Assembly: GCA_002309015.1 (NCBI GenBank)
Contig: DBWM01000018.1
Coordinates: forward strand, 61,674 to 85,937
Source of the DNA: Myxococcales bacterium UBA1238
Lineage (GTDB): Bacteria > Myxococcota_A > Bradymonadia > UBA7976 > UBA1532
Length of the DNA stretch: 24,264 nucleotides
Reading direction: 5' to 3'
In this document: positions 7,083 to 14,845 of the stretch, piece after piece
Numbering within the stretch: position 1 is the stretch's first letter
Layout: the number at the start of each line of letters is the position of its first letter
Translations under genes and position numbers: made by a program
Notes under the pieces: generated by a model
Seen by the model: only the letters and a program-made list of their open reading frames with translations
The model's database searches: none
Told to the model about the DNA's origin: nothing

Positions 7083-8164
7083 TCACCCCCACTCCCCTCG
7101 CGCAGCTTTCCCCCATCCCACAGACGCATTCACATCTCACCGCCGTGGCCATGAGCGGAGGGGTCGATTCTTCAGCTGCAGCTGCCCTTTTAATGTCGGA
7201 TCGCCGGGAGATCTTTGGTCTCACGATGGTGGCGTGCGATGCCCATCTGCCCGCCGCAGAAGCCGCAGCCGAAGTTTGCAGGGATCTCGGGATTTTGCAC
7301 GTCGTGGTCGATTTGAAAGCGGAGTTCTTCGAGCAGGTGATCCAGCCTTTTGCCGCAGATTACCTGGCAGGCCTGACGCCATCGCCCTGCGTGCATTGCA
7401 ATCCCCAAATCAAGTTCGGACTTCTGCTTCAGGCCGCGCGGCGATTGGGGGCAGAGACGCTGGCTACGGGTCATTACGCGCAGCTGACCGACGCAGAGGG
7501 GCATCGCGGGCTTTATGAAGGGGCCGATCTCAGGAAGGATCAGTCTTACTTTTTGTTTGCGGTGCCGCCGGAGACGCTTTCAGCGGTGGAATTCCCCTTG
7601 GGCGGCATGACGAAACCCGAGGTGCGCGTCTATGCAGAGGATCGCGCGCTGCCTGTAGCCCATACCCCCGACAGTGAAGACATCTGCTTTGTGCCGGACG
7701 GCGATTACGTCGCATTGGTGGAGCAGATTTCGGGGCAGCCATCCGTAAGCGGGCCGGTCTGCGATCTTTCGGGACGCCTGCTCGGGCAGCATCGGGGACA
7801 GCATCGGTACACCATCGGACAGCGCAAAGGCCTGGGCATCGCCTCGTCCGAGCGCTTGTATGTGGTGGGAAAGCAAGGGAATCGCGTCATTTTGGGTCCG
7901 GAGTCCGCCGTATACCGGAGTCATCTGCGGGCGACGCGTTGCGTGTGGCAGTTACCCCAAAGTGAGCCCTTCAGAGCGAGGGTCCGCATCCGTTCGACCG
8001 ATCGCGGCACGATGGCCACCGTTACCCCAGGCCCCGGAGACGCTGCAGAAGTCGCATTTGAAGCCCCCGCGCACGCCGTAGCCCCCGGGCAAGCCGCCGT
8101 TTTTTACATCGGTCACCGCGTGATCGGCGGCGGAATCATCGAAGCGTACGACTTTGAGGCCTGA
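7079..8164 (+). CDS. mnmA: tRNA-specific 2-thiouridylase MnmA
   Basis: ATP-dependent enzyme that installs the 2-thio group on wobble uridine 34 of Lys, Glu and Gln tRNAs, taking sulfur from an IscS/Tus-type relay. 361 residues, the usual length. The N-terminal PP-loop AMSGGVDSS binds ATP. The catalytic cysteine sits in the CxxC-type segment PCVHCNPQIKFG (C104, C107), and the partner cysteine C203 is in SEDICFVPDGDY. ATGHYA and HRYTIGQRKGLGI are also family signatures, and the C-terminal beta-barrel (about 275-361) is present. GTG 7079 overlaps the preceding stop; the alternatives, GTG 7145 and ATG 7151, would remove the first beta strand before the PP loop and are less likely. No clear Shine-Dalgarno precedes 7079, so initiation may rely on coupling. 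Confident call. Confidence 0.96.
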   Translation: MITPTPLAQLSPIPQTHSHLTAVAMSGGVDSSAAAALLMSDRREIFGLTMVACDAHLPAAEAAAEVCRDLGILHVVVDLKAEFFEQVIQPFAADYLAGLTPSPCVHCNPQIKFGLLLQAARRLGAETLATGHYAQLTDAEGHRGLYEGADLRKDQSYFLFAVPPETLSAVEFPLGGMTKPEVRVYAEDRALPVAHTPDSEDICFVPDGDYVALVEQISGQPSVSGPVCDLSGRLLGQHRGQHRYTIGQRKGLGIASSERLYVVGKQGNRVILGPESAVYRSHLRATRCVWQLPQSEPFRARVRIRSTDRGTMATVTPGPGDAAEVAFEAPAHAVAPGQAAVFYIGHRVIGGGIIEAYDFEA

Positions 8165-8194
8165 AGACCCCTATCTGTCCAAAAGAGAATCGTT

Positions 8195-9031
8195 TTGAAC
8201 GCGATATATGCCCCAAACATGGAACCGCCGGAGTTTCAGTCGGCGATCGAAGCGCTCGCAGGCAAGCTTGGATACCCTCGCGGGCAGAGCGGACAGCTGG
8301 ATCACGCCCTGACGCACCGTACCTTTTACAACGAGCAGCCCAAAAGCGAGCAGCAAGGCCTCGAATACAACGAGCGACTGGAGTTTTTGGGCGATGCGGT
8401 GCTCGATCTGGTGATCGCAGACGCGTTGATGAAAGCGCATCCCCATGCAAACGAAGGGAGCCTGAGCCGATTGCGCTCGACGCTGGTAAAAGAAGCGAGC
8501 TTAGCGGCGCTGGCCCGAAAGCTGCATCTCGGCGCGCTGTTGCTGATGGGGCATGGCGAGATTCAGACGGGTGGCCGCGGGAAGGATACGCTGCTCGCCG
8601 ACGCATTTGAGGCTGTGATCGGCGCGCTCTTTTTGGATTGCGGCTTTCATGTGGCTCAAAAGACGGTGTTATCGCTGTTTCGCGAAGCGTTGCGGGCGGT
8701 GCAGAACGACGAAGAGAAGCGCGACCCCAAGACGGCGCTTCAGGAGCTCACGCAAGGTTGCAGGTTAGGCACACCGAGCTATGCGATCGTGGAATGCGAG
8801 GGACCTGAGCACGCGCAGCGGTTTACGGTGGAGGTGAAACTGGGAGATGAAGTGCTGGCGGTGGGTCACGGCGACTGTAAAAAATCCGCGAGCCTGCAGG
8901 CGGCCCAAATCGCCCTTCAAAAACTCGAAGCGAGGCGCAATCCGGAGCATCCGGAGCCCAGGAAAGCCCATAAAACCCGGCGTTTGCACCCTGAAGAAGC
9001 GCATCAGACCCCGGATCATCCGAAGGATTGA
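8195..9031 (+). CDS. rnc: Ribonuclease III
   Basis: Double-strand-specific endoribonuclease for rRNA maturation and regulatory RNA processing, acting as a cytosolic homodimer. The RNase III signature ERLEFLGDAVLDLVIADAL supplies the first metal-binding acidic residues, and DAFEAVIGALFLD supplies the second Asp/Glu pair. A C-terminal double-stranded RNA-binding domain follows (DPKTALQELTQ ... KKSASLQAAQIALQKLE), then an extra basic tail of about 30 residues rich in Pro, His and Lys that is not part of the domain. Start choice is uncertain: TTG 8195 has AAGAGA about 6 bases upstream, while ATG 8219 gives the usual N-terminal length but has no Shine-Dalgarno. The gene lies 30 bases after mnmA on the same strand and is probably cotranscribed. 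The nuclease assignment is secure. Confidence 0.95.
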   Translation: MNAIYAPNMEPPEFQSAIEALAGKLGYPRGQSGQLDHALTHRTFYNEQPKSEQQGLEYNERLEFLGDAVLDLVIADALMKAHPHANEGSLSRLRSTLVKEASLAALARKLHLGALLLMGHGEIQTGGRGKDTLLADAFEAVIGALFLDCGFHVAQKTVLSLFREALRAVQNDEEKRDPKTALQELTQGCRLGTPSYAIVECEGPEHAQRFTVEVKLGDEVLAVGHGDCKKSASLQAAQIALQKLEARRNPEHPEPRKAHKTRRLHPEEAHQTPDHPKD

Positions 9032-9037
9032 GGGTAC

Positions 9038-9075
9038 AAAAAAAAGCGCGAAGCCTCACCATCGAAGCCCCGCGC
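9038..9075 (-). terminator. Rho-independent terminator of the DUF507 gene
   Basis: Read on the minus strand, GCGCGGGGC (9075-9067) pairs with GCTTCGCGC (9054-9046), nine pairs including two G-U wobbles, with a 12-base loop, directly followed by eight U (9045-9038). On the plus strand the same arms contain two A-C mismatches and no T run follows, so the signal is directional toward rnc. A second perfect 9-base inverted repeat, AGCCTCACC (9052-9060) / GGTGAGGCT (9099-9107), overlaps it and may serve rnc messages. Confidence 0.75.
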
Positions 9076-9106
9076 CTTTGAGATCGCAGGTCAGGCCCGG
9101 TGAGGC

Positions 9107-9628
9107 TCAGTTGTCGAGTTGCCTTGCGCTGCGGACGCGGGCGAGTTCCTGCTGATAGCGGATTTCCCAGTCCTGGGTCCCTTCCTGCAGGTTCTTGATG
9201 CGCTTTCGCACTTCCTGATCGAGGCCGTCACCCGAAGACATATGGTGTTTTAAGATGGGCGCCAGCACCGCGCGAAGCTCGTGATCCTCGCCGTAGACCT
9301 CTTCCACATGCTGGGTATGCAGCAAAGTCTCGATCAACTGCGTGCAGAGGTAGCCTACAGCGTCTTCATAGAGGCCAAAATGGCGCTTTTCGGCCAGATC
9401 ACGCTTGATCTTCTGGTAGGCGCCGTATTCCAGACCGCGTTTGGTCGCCTCGTCTTTGGCTTCATCGGTCAGGGCTTTGTCGACCCGCAGGTATTCTTTC
9501 ATGACCGACTCAAAGTCGAGCACCACTTCGGGTAAATCTTCGGGATCGATCTCGATCAGTTCCGCCTTTTGAAGGGCATCGAGGGCATCCTCGGTGATGG
9601 ATGAGATCTTGTTAGAGTAAAGCCGCAT
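9107..9628 (-). CDS. DUF507 family protein
   Basis: 173 residues, cytosolic, no signal peptide or membrane segment. It matches the DUF507 pattern of two similar helical halves of about 85-90 residues, beginning MRLYSNKISSI. It is highly charged, with conserved-looking VLDFESVMKEYLRVDK and HFGLYEDAVGYLCTQL segments. DUF507 is found mostly in deltaproteobacteria and a few deep-branching lineages, and its function is unknown. The frame is open farther upstream to 10090, but that extension would run across the bat promoter region and into moxR and has non-protein-like composition; ATG at 9628 has CGGAG seven bases upstream. It is convergent with rnc and divergent from the moxR-bat operon, which might share regulation with it. 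Its stop is followed by a good terminator. Confidence 0.82.
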   Translation of the reverse strand: MRLYSNKISSITEDALDALQKAELIEIDPEDLPEVVLDFESVMKEYLRVDKALTDEAKDEATKRGLEYGAYQKIKRDLAEKRHFGLYEDAVGYLCTQLIETLLHTQHVEEVYGEDHELRAVLAPILKHHMSSGDGLDQEVRKRIKNLQEGTQDWEIRYQQELARVRSARQLDN

Positions 9629-9744
9629 GTTGAAACACTCCGCTGAGGGGTCAAAACTTCGCGTTTGATTTATCACGCTTCGTGTTGAAACGGTAGAGCG
9701 TCGATTCACAAACTTTTGTTGGAATAAGTCACCCCCGGGAAACG

Positions 9745-9772
9745 TTGACAGCGGGCGATGCGTGCACAGATT
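9745..9772 (+). promoter_or_regulatory. Candidate promoter of the moxR-bat operon
   Basis: A perfect -35 hexamer TTGACA (9745-9750) is followed after 16 bases by CAGATT (9767-9772), a poor -10 with three of six consensus matches. It sits 37 bases before the moxR start, in a 181-base divergent spacer. The weak -10 suggests low basal or activator-dependent expression, if this is the real promoter. Confidence 0.35.
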
Positions 9773-9809
9773 GCACCGTTCATATCCGGATGAATCAGGG
9801 AGAACCCAG

Positions 9810-10802
9810 ATGGAAAACGATGTTCGAGTGATCAATGACCTCGTTCGCAGCGAGAGCAGCTTCGTAGACGATATCTTTGGCGAGATGGACAAGGTGATCG
9901 TAGGCCAGAGACAGATGGTGGAAAGGGTTTTGCTCGGGCTGTTATCGGGCGGACATGTGCTGCTCGAAGGTGTGCCGGGGCTGGCAAAGACGTTAACAGT
10001 CAATGCTCTGGCCTCGACCATGAGTGCGACCTTTAAACGCATCCAGTTTACACCCGATCTCCTGCCTTCGGATCTCATCGGTACGCTCATTTATAACCAG
10101 CACGACGGCACGTTCACCCCCCGTAAAGGCCCTATTTTTGCCAATATCGTGCTCGCAGATGAGATCAACCGTGCCCCGGCGAAGGTTCAGAGCGCGCTGC
10201 TGGAGGCGATGCAGGAGAAGCAGGTGACCATCGGCGAGACGACACACCGTCTGGAAGAGCCTTTTATCGTGATGGCCACCCAGAACCCCATCGATCAGGA
10301 GGGTACTTATCCCCTTCCCGAGGCGCAGGTAGACCGTTTCATGCTGCTGGCGAAGGTTTCGTATCCGTCGCGAGACGAAGAACGCGAGATCATGGCGCGT
10401 CAGCTCAATCCGGTAACCCCTCAGATCAGGCCGGTCATCACTCCCGAGCGCATCGCACAGGCGCGTTCAACCATCAACGAGATCTACATCGACGACAAGG
10501 TCAAGGAATACATCCTCGATATCATCGAAGCGACGCGCAACCCAGGGCAGGTCAAGGGCTTGGAAGGCTATGATCGCTTCATTCAATACGGTGCAAGCCC
10601 CCGTGCGAGCATCTGGCTCGCCAAGGCAGCCCGGGCACACGCCTTTATGCGCCGTCGCGGCTACGTGATTCCCGAAGACATCAAAGCATTGGCCCCCGAT
10701 ATTCTGCGCCATCGCGTGATCACCACATATGAGGCCGAGGCCGAAGAAATCTCGAGCGACAAAATCGTCGCCCGCATCCTCGAAGTTGTAGAAGTGCCGT
10801 GA
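9810..10802 (+). CDS. MoxR-family AAA+ ATPase
   Basis: 330 residues. Cytosolic MoxR AAA+ ATPase, the chaperone-like motor that usually acts with the von Willebrand A proteins encoded next to it. Walker A GVPGLAKT is at 54-61 (Lys60, Thr61), Walker B IVLADE at 113-118, followed by the family-typical INRAPAKVQSALLEAMQE and the sensor-1 segment VMATQNPIDQEGTYPLPEAQ. The lid contains the sensor-2-like GASPRASIWLAKAARA. The start at 9810 is favoured by AGGGAGA six bases upstream; the longer frame from 9762 lacks this support and would run close to the candidate promoter. It is the first gene of an eight-gene operon, with the DUF58 gene beginning four bases after its stop. Confidence 0.93.
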   Translation: MENDVRVINDLVRSESSFVDDIFGEMDKVIVGQRQMVERVLLGLLSGGHVLLEGVPGLAKTLTVNALASTMSATFKRIQFTPDLLPSDLIGTLIYNQHDGTFTPRKGPIFANIVLADEINRAPAKVQSALLEAMQEKQVTIGETTHRLEEPFIVMATQNPIDQEGTYPLPEAQVDRFMLLAKVSYPSRDEEREIMARQLNPVTPQIRPVITPERIAQARSTINEIYIDDKVKEYILDIIEATRNPGQVKGLEGYDRFIQYGASPRASIWLAKAARAHAFMRRRGYVIPEDIKALAPDILRHRVITTYEAEAEEISSDKIVARILEVVEVP

Positions 10803-10806
10803 TCTT

Positions 10807-11790
10807 ATGGGTGTATTCTTGCTTATGGGCGCTGCGGTAGCGGCGGCTCTCATCCTTTCTGCCCTTTTGCTGGTCATCCGACGTCCGGAAACCCGAACGG
10901 ATCAGGTCGTCCCGCTCTCGAAAGATCTGCTCGCCGAGATTCGGCGCATCGAGATCGTGACGCGACGTCTGGTCAACCAGCAGATGGCGGGTCAGTACCA
11001 CTCGGTCTTTAAAGGACAGGGCATGTCGTTCGATGAAGTGCGGCCCTATAGTCCGGGTGACGACCCGAGGACGATCGACTGGAACGTGACAGCCCGAACC
11101 GGCGAACCGCACGTGAAAACCTTCACCGAGGAACGCGAATTAACGGTCTTGATCGCGGTCGATATGTCGGGATCCATGGCGTTTGGCACCGCACATGACG
11201 AAAAACGCGTGCTCGCGGCGCGGTTAGCCGCAATGATCGCCTTTTCGGCCATCAAGAACGGCGATCGCATCGGTTTAATCGCCTTTACGAACCAGGTGGA
11301 GTGCTATGTACCGCCTAAAAAGGGGCGCAAGCACGTGTTGCGCATCATCGACGAGATCTTGCGCTTCGATCCCGTGGGACAGGGCACGAATTTAAAGGGT
11401 GCATTGGAGTTCATCGGCCGGGTCGCCCGCCGCAAAGCGATCGTTTTCATGATCTCGGACTTTCTGGACGAGGGATATGAGCGCGCATTGCACGTTACGG
11501 CCCAGAGGCATGATCTGGTGCCCATGCGGATCGTGGATCCCGCCGAAGAGGAACTCCCGAACATGGGTCTTTGCATGACAGAAGACGCCGAGACAGGGCG
11601 GATCTGTGCCATCGACAGCGCTTCCTCCCGCATCAGGAACCGCTATCAGCAGGCGCAAATGGAGCGTGCCCGGAAGCGGGATGCCGACTTAAAGCGCCTG
11701 GGTGTGAGTCCCATCACCGTCTCCACCGATGCCGAGGATTACGCCGCACCTTTGGTCAACTACTTCAGGATTCGCGCGAGGCGTTCATGA
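10807..11790 (+). CDS. DUF58 / von Willebrand A-like protein
   Basis: 327 residues. The DUF58 signature PYSPGDDPRTIDW appears around residues 80-92, followed by a VWA-like domain whose metal site reads D-M-S-G-S. It is therefore a DUF58 protein of the class nearly always encoded beside MoxR. An N-terminal hydrophobic segment (about 3-24) is not part of the core domain and probably tethers the protein to the inner membrane with the DUF58 and VWA part in the cytosol; many DUF58 homologues lack this anchor. The stop overlaps the next start as ATGA (11787-11790). The partner is expected to be the upstream MoxR ATPase; substrates are unknown. Confidence 0.9.
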   Translation: MGVFLLMGAAVAAALILSALLLVIRRPETRTDQVVPLSKDLLAEIRRIEIVTRRLVNQQMAGQYHSVFKGQGMSFDEVRPYSPGDDPRTIDWNVTARTGEPHVKTFTEERELTVLIAVDMSGSMAFGTAHDEKRVLAARLAAMIAFSAIKNGDRIGLIAFTNQVECYVPPKKGRKHVLRIIDEILRFDPVGQGTNLKGALEFIGRVARRKAIVFMISDFLDEGYERALHVTAQRHDLVPMRIVDPAEEELPNMGLCMTEDAETGRICAIDSASSRIRNRYQQAQMERARKRDADLKRLGVSPITVSTDAEDYAAPLVNYFRIRARRS

Positions 11791-13793
11791 ACATTGCACG
11801 CTGGGCCTGGCCCCTTTTGACGCTCTGTCCTCATCTTTGTGCTGCAGAAACAACGCCTGAACTGCCCGAGCTGCCGCCGTTGACGGTGCCTGAAAAAGCG
11901 CAGTCGGGCGAACAAAATGGGCCTCAGGTCACCTTTGAATGCCTGCCTCAGCAGCTGAAGATGGGTGATCGGTTGCGCTGCGAGCTCAAAATCGAGCATC
12001 AGGACGATACCTCGGTCTCGGTCAACCTGCCTTCGAACGCTGAACTCGAGATTGCGGGCGAGTTAAAGCCGCAGCCATTGCCTGGAAACCGGTTGCTCAC
12101 CACGCGAAGCTTTACGGTCTTCAATCCCTCGATGCGCGATCTGAGGCTGAAGGGCGTAAGCGTGAGCTGGCAGAGGACGGACGGCCAGACGGGGCAGATC
12201 GATCTCCCTGAAAAGCGGATTCCTGTCCTCTCGATCCTGGAAGGCATCGAAAATCCCGAGGTCAAGAGCTTTGAGAATCCCCTGGGGCATCAGTCCAAAG
12301 GGGGTTCCGATGCCGAAGAAAAGGCGAAATCAGCGGATGAATTCTTCGATCGGCATGGACCCTTGTCGCTGCAATTGACCAACTGGACGTTGATCATCGC
12401 GCTGTTCGTGCTGTTTGGGCTCGCGCTGGGGGCTGGGATCGGGTTCCTCATCTGGCGTTATGTGGCGGCGCACCGAAAGCCCGAAGCGCCTTACGTCGAT
12501 CCACGCCCTGCACATGTGATCGCTTTTGAACGCTTAGAGCGGCTTGCAGCCAAGGATCTGCCTGGGGATGGCAAGGTTAAGGAGTATTATTCGCAGCTTT
12601 CCGAGATCATCCGCGATTATTTGCAGCGTCGATTCAAGGTTTCGGCCATGGAGATGACGTCGGAGGAGATTCGGCATTCTGTTCGGTCGTTGCTGCAGAG
12701 CGCCGAGGCCCGTTTAGGGCTCGATGACTTCTTAAACGAGGCGGAGCTCGTCAAGTTTGCGGATTTTGCGCCCACCACTTCGGCCATCGACACGATCATG
12801 CGCCTTGCGCGCGGGTTGGTTGAGCTCACGAAGCTGAAGGAAGCCGAAGAATCCGCCGTTCCGGAAAATGCCGACGGTCAGCCATCGGGTGAAGCGCCGA
12901 ATGCCGAGAAGTCGAAGCCGGCACCGATGGTTTACATCAGGACGAGCGCGCCTGAGCAGAGTGAGAAACCCGAAGTTTCAAAAGCTCCCGAGTCTGAACC
13001 CGTAAAACCATCCGCTGAATTTTTTGAAAACGATCGTGAACCGGAAAATTCATCGGATGGATCCGAGGTCAAACTTCAGTCTGATCCCGATCCAGCCGAT
13101 GATCAGAATCCAGACGACGAGATCAACGTGCATTCATCCGATTTCCAGGCTGAGATCGAAGCAGAAGTTCAAAATTCAGCCGATGATCAGGGCGCTAACG
13201 GAGAGTTTAACCCGCATTCAACCGATGAATTTGGACAAGAAGCTCTCGGTGGGCCTCATTTGACGGATGAATACGCCGCAGTAGAGGATCCGATCGGGCA
13301 TTCCACCGATGAATTCACATCTCCTGAAGCGATAAAGAAGATTTCAGAGAATGTGACGGGCTCTTACCCCATCGAGAAGAGTCAGCCAGAGGGCGATCAG
13401 GGGTCTGAAGATGCCAGGATCGCGCATACGGACTCCTTCAATCCACCAGAGGCGGAGCCTGAACCCGGGCTTTACGGCTCGATCGAACGTTCCACACAGG
13501 CATTGCGCGAGATCCGTTCAGAGGAGCCGAAATCTTTGCAGCAGAGAACCGCAGAAGACGCGAAGATGGGTCGTATGGCCACGCCGATCGCCAACCTGAT
13601 GTCGTCTTTACTCCCGGCGGATCGCAATCAGACACCGGTGCAGGGCTCACCGCTGAAGCTTAATCTGGGCCGTACCCCATTGCCTACCCCATTGCCCAGG
13701 GTTCCCACAGGGGGAAAATCGCTCAATCGACCGCTCAAACCGGTATTGACTGCGCCGATCGAGCATCCAACAGACGATGAGGTGAAGCCGTGA
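11787..13793 (+). CDS. Exported membrane protein in the DUF4381 position, with a repetitive acidic tail
   Basis: 668 residues. Signal peptide (about 1-20), a short periplasmic beta-rich domain (about 45-190) resembling the first BatD-type Ig domain, one transmembrane segment (about 199-222), then a cytoplasmic helical domain (about 240-350). The last contains YYSQLSEIIRDYLQRRF and ends near LVKFADFAP; it resembles the cytoplasmic part of BatD encoded downstream and of DUF4381 proteins, which occupy this slot in MoxR/VWA operons of other proteobacteria. The final 310 residues are acidic and low in complexity, with a 14-residue tandem repeat at about 407-560. The N-terminal start is ATG 11787, overlapping the DUF58 stop; a longer open frame back to 11571 is shadow. 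The stop overlaps the GTG of batA. The family assignment is by architecture and position, not by a strong motif. Confidence 0.8.
   Translation: MNIARWAWPLLTLCPHLCAAETTPELPELPPLTVPEKAQSGEQNGPQVTFECLPQQLKMGDRLRCELKIEHQDDTSVSVNLPSNAELEIAGELKPQPLPGNRLLTTRSFTVFNPSMRDLRLKGVSVSWQRTDGQTGQIDLPEKRIPVLSILEGIENPEVKSFENPLGHQSKGGSDAEEKAKSADEFFDRHGPLSLQLTNWTLIIALFVLFGLALGAGIGFLIWRYVAAHRKPEAPYVDPRPAHVIAFERLERLAAKDLPGDGKVKEYYSQLSEIIRDYLQRRFKVSAMEMTSEEIRHSVRSLLQSAEARLGLDDFLNEAELVKFADFAPTTSAIDTIMRLARGLVELTKLKEAEESAVPENADGQPSGEAPNAEKSKPAPMVYIRTSAPEQSEKPEVSKAPESEPVKPSAEFFENDREPENSSDGSEVKLQSDPDPADDQNPDDEINVHSSDFQAEIEAEVQNSADDQGANGEFNPHSTDEFGQEALGGPHLTDEYAAVEDPIGHSTDEFTSPEAIKKISENVTGSYPIEKSQPEGDQGSEDARIAHTDSFNPPEAEPEPGLYGSIERSTQALREIRSEEPKSLQQRTAEDAKMGRMATPIANLMSSLLPADRNQTPVQGSPLKLNLGRTPLPTPLPRVPTGGKSLNRPLKPVLTAPIEHPTDDEVKP
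13005..13466 (+). repeat. 42-bp (14-residue) in-frame tandem repeat, about 11 units
   Basis: Units start every 42 bases from 13005, corresponding to residues 407, 421, 435, 449, 463, 477, 491, 505, 519, 533 and 547 of the encoded protein. The best copies begin HSSD, HSTDEF, HLTDEY and HSTDEF (449, 477, 491, 505); degenerate copies begin NSSD, DPADDQ, NSAD, QPEGDQ and HTDSF. At DNA level the core resembles CATTCAACCGATGAATT. Units at 13089 and 13173 share the 14-base string CAGCCGATGATCAG, pointing to duplication rather than chance. Confidence 0.85.
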
Positions 13794-14845
13794 TTTGGCT
13801 TGAAGGGTCTGTCTGGCTCAAAGCGGCCTTTTTTGCGGTCGCCCTAATGGTTCTCATATTCGGTGTTTTGGCCTTTAAGCGCCGGAACCGATGCGCGGGC
13901 TACCGGTTTCCTGCGGAACAGCGGCTGAAGGATCTGCCCAAAGGGTGGCGTGCAAAGCTTTTGCATCTGCCTCTGATCGTTCGGGGACTGGCTCTTTTGC
14001 TGATGCTTTTTGCGGCAACCCGTCCTCAATGGGCTCAGGAGGAGACCGCTGAGGTTGAGGGTATCGATATCGTGGTCGCGCTGGACCTTTCGGGTTCGAT
14101 GAGAGCCACAGACATCAGCGATGAAGACCTTGTCGCCCTGCTCAATCGTGGCGAGAGCCCCAAGAGCCGGTTTGAAAGCGCAATCGATACCTTAAGAACG
14201 TTCATTCAAAGCCGTCGCTACGACCGTGTAGGGTTGGTGGTCTTCGGTAAAAACGCCTTTCTTCAGTTCCCCCTAACCCTGGATTACGGCGTAATGCTCC
14301 GCATCCTGGACCAGATGGAGCTTGGAGACATTGACGGGTCGGCCACCGCCATCGGAAACGCCTTAACAATGGCTGAAAACCGGTTGGCTGAGAGCGACGC
14401 CAAGACGAAATTGATCATCCTGGTCACCGACGGCGAAGACAACGGCTCAAACGTCTCTCCCGTAGAGGTCGCGCAATATTCCGCCAAGGAAAATATCCCT
14501 ATCTTCCCCATTCTGGTGGGCAGCGAGGATCAATCACGCGAACCTACAGGGATGAAGGACGCCTTCACGGGTCAACCCATCTATCAGAAGGTGATCAACC
14601 CCGTGAACCCAGCCTTGTTAGAGCAGATTGCCGAGATCACCAACGGGAAGTTCTATCGGGCAAGCGATGAACAGAGCCTTCAGAAGGACTTCCACGATAT
14701 TTTAGACCAATACGAAAAGTCGCGTCTGGTCGACTATGCCTCAGCCGACCGCACGGAGCTCTATCCCTATTTTCTGCTACCTGCGCTGGCCCTCCTGCTG
14801 CTTGAACTGCTGCTGAGCCAAGTGGTGTTAAGGAGATTCCCCTGA
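13790..14845 (+). CDS. batA: BatA: membrane-anchored von Willebrand A protein
   Basis: 351 residues. Two N-terminal transmembrane segments (about 13-29 and 60-76), a VWA domain, and a C-terminal transmembrane segment (about 324-346): the BatA layout. The metal-ion-dependent adhesion site is intact, D99-L-S101-G-S103 with the later VTDGEDNG aspartate. There is an insertion after the first strand (ATDISDEDLVALLNRGESPKSR) longer than in BatB next door. The loop between the second and last membrane segments, and thus the VWA domain, is expected on the periplasmic side. GTG 13790 overlaps the previous stop; its own stop overlaps the batB ATG (TGATG) with AAGGAG upstream. Bat proteins were named for aerotolerance in Bacteroides; the biochemical role remains unsettled. 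Confidence 0.92.
   Translation: MIWLEGSVWLKAAFFAVALMVLIFGVLAFKRRNRCAGYRFPAEQRLKDLPKGWRAKLLHLPLIVRGLALLLMLFAATRPQWAQEETAEVEGIDIVVALDLSGSMRATDISDEDLVALLNRGESPKSRFESAIDTLRTFIQSRRYDRVGLVVFGKNAFLQFPLTLDYGVMLRILDQMELGDIDGSATAIGNALTMAENRLAESDAKTKLIILVTDGEDNGSNVSPVEVAQYSAKENIPIFPILVGSEDQSREPTGMKDAFTGQPIYQKVINPVNPALLEQIAEITNGKFYRASDEQSLQKDFHDILDQYEKSRLVDYASADRTELYPYFLLPALALLLLELLLSQVVLRRFP

Noticed and set aside
9757..9776. Sigma-54 promoter before moxR (GTGCAC ... TTGCAC)
   Set aside because: The GG and GC dinucleotides are not at the required 10-base separation.
9629..10090. N-terminal extension of the DUF507 frame to 327 codons
   Set aside because: The extension crosses the moxR promoter region and coding sequence in antisense, is Ser/Thr/Pro-biased, and ATG 9628 has its own ribosome site.
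11571..11786. 72-codon extension of the DUF4381-position gene inside the DUF58 gene
   Set aside because: ATG 11787 begins a proper signal peptide and overlaps the DUF58 stop; the extension is Arg/Cys-rich frame shadow.
13005..13466. 42-bp repeats as a CRISPR or intergenic repeat array
   Set aside because: Units are contiguous, degenerate, in phase with the reading frame, and have no constant repeat/variable spacer alternation.
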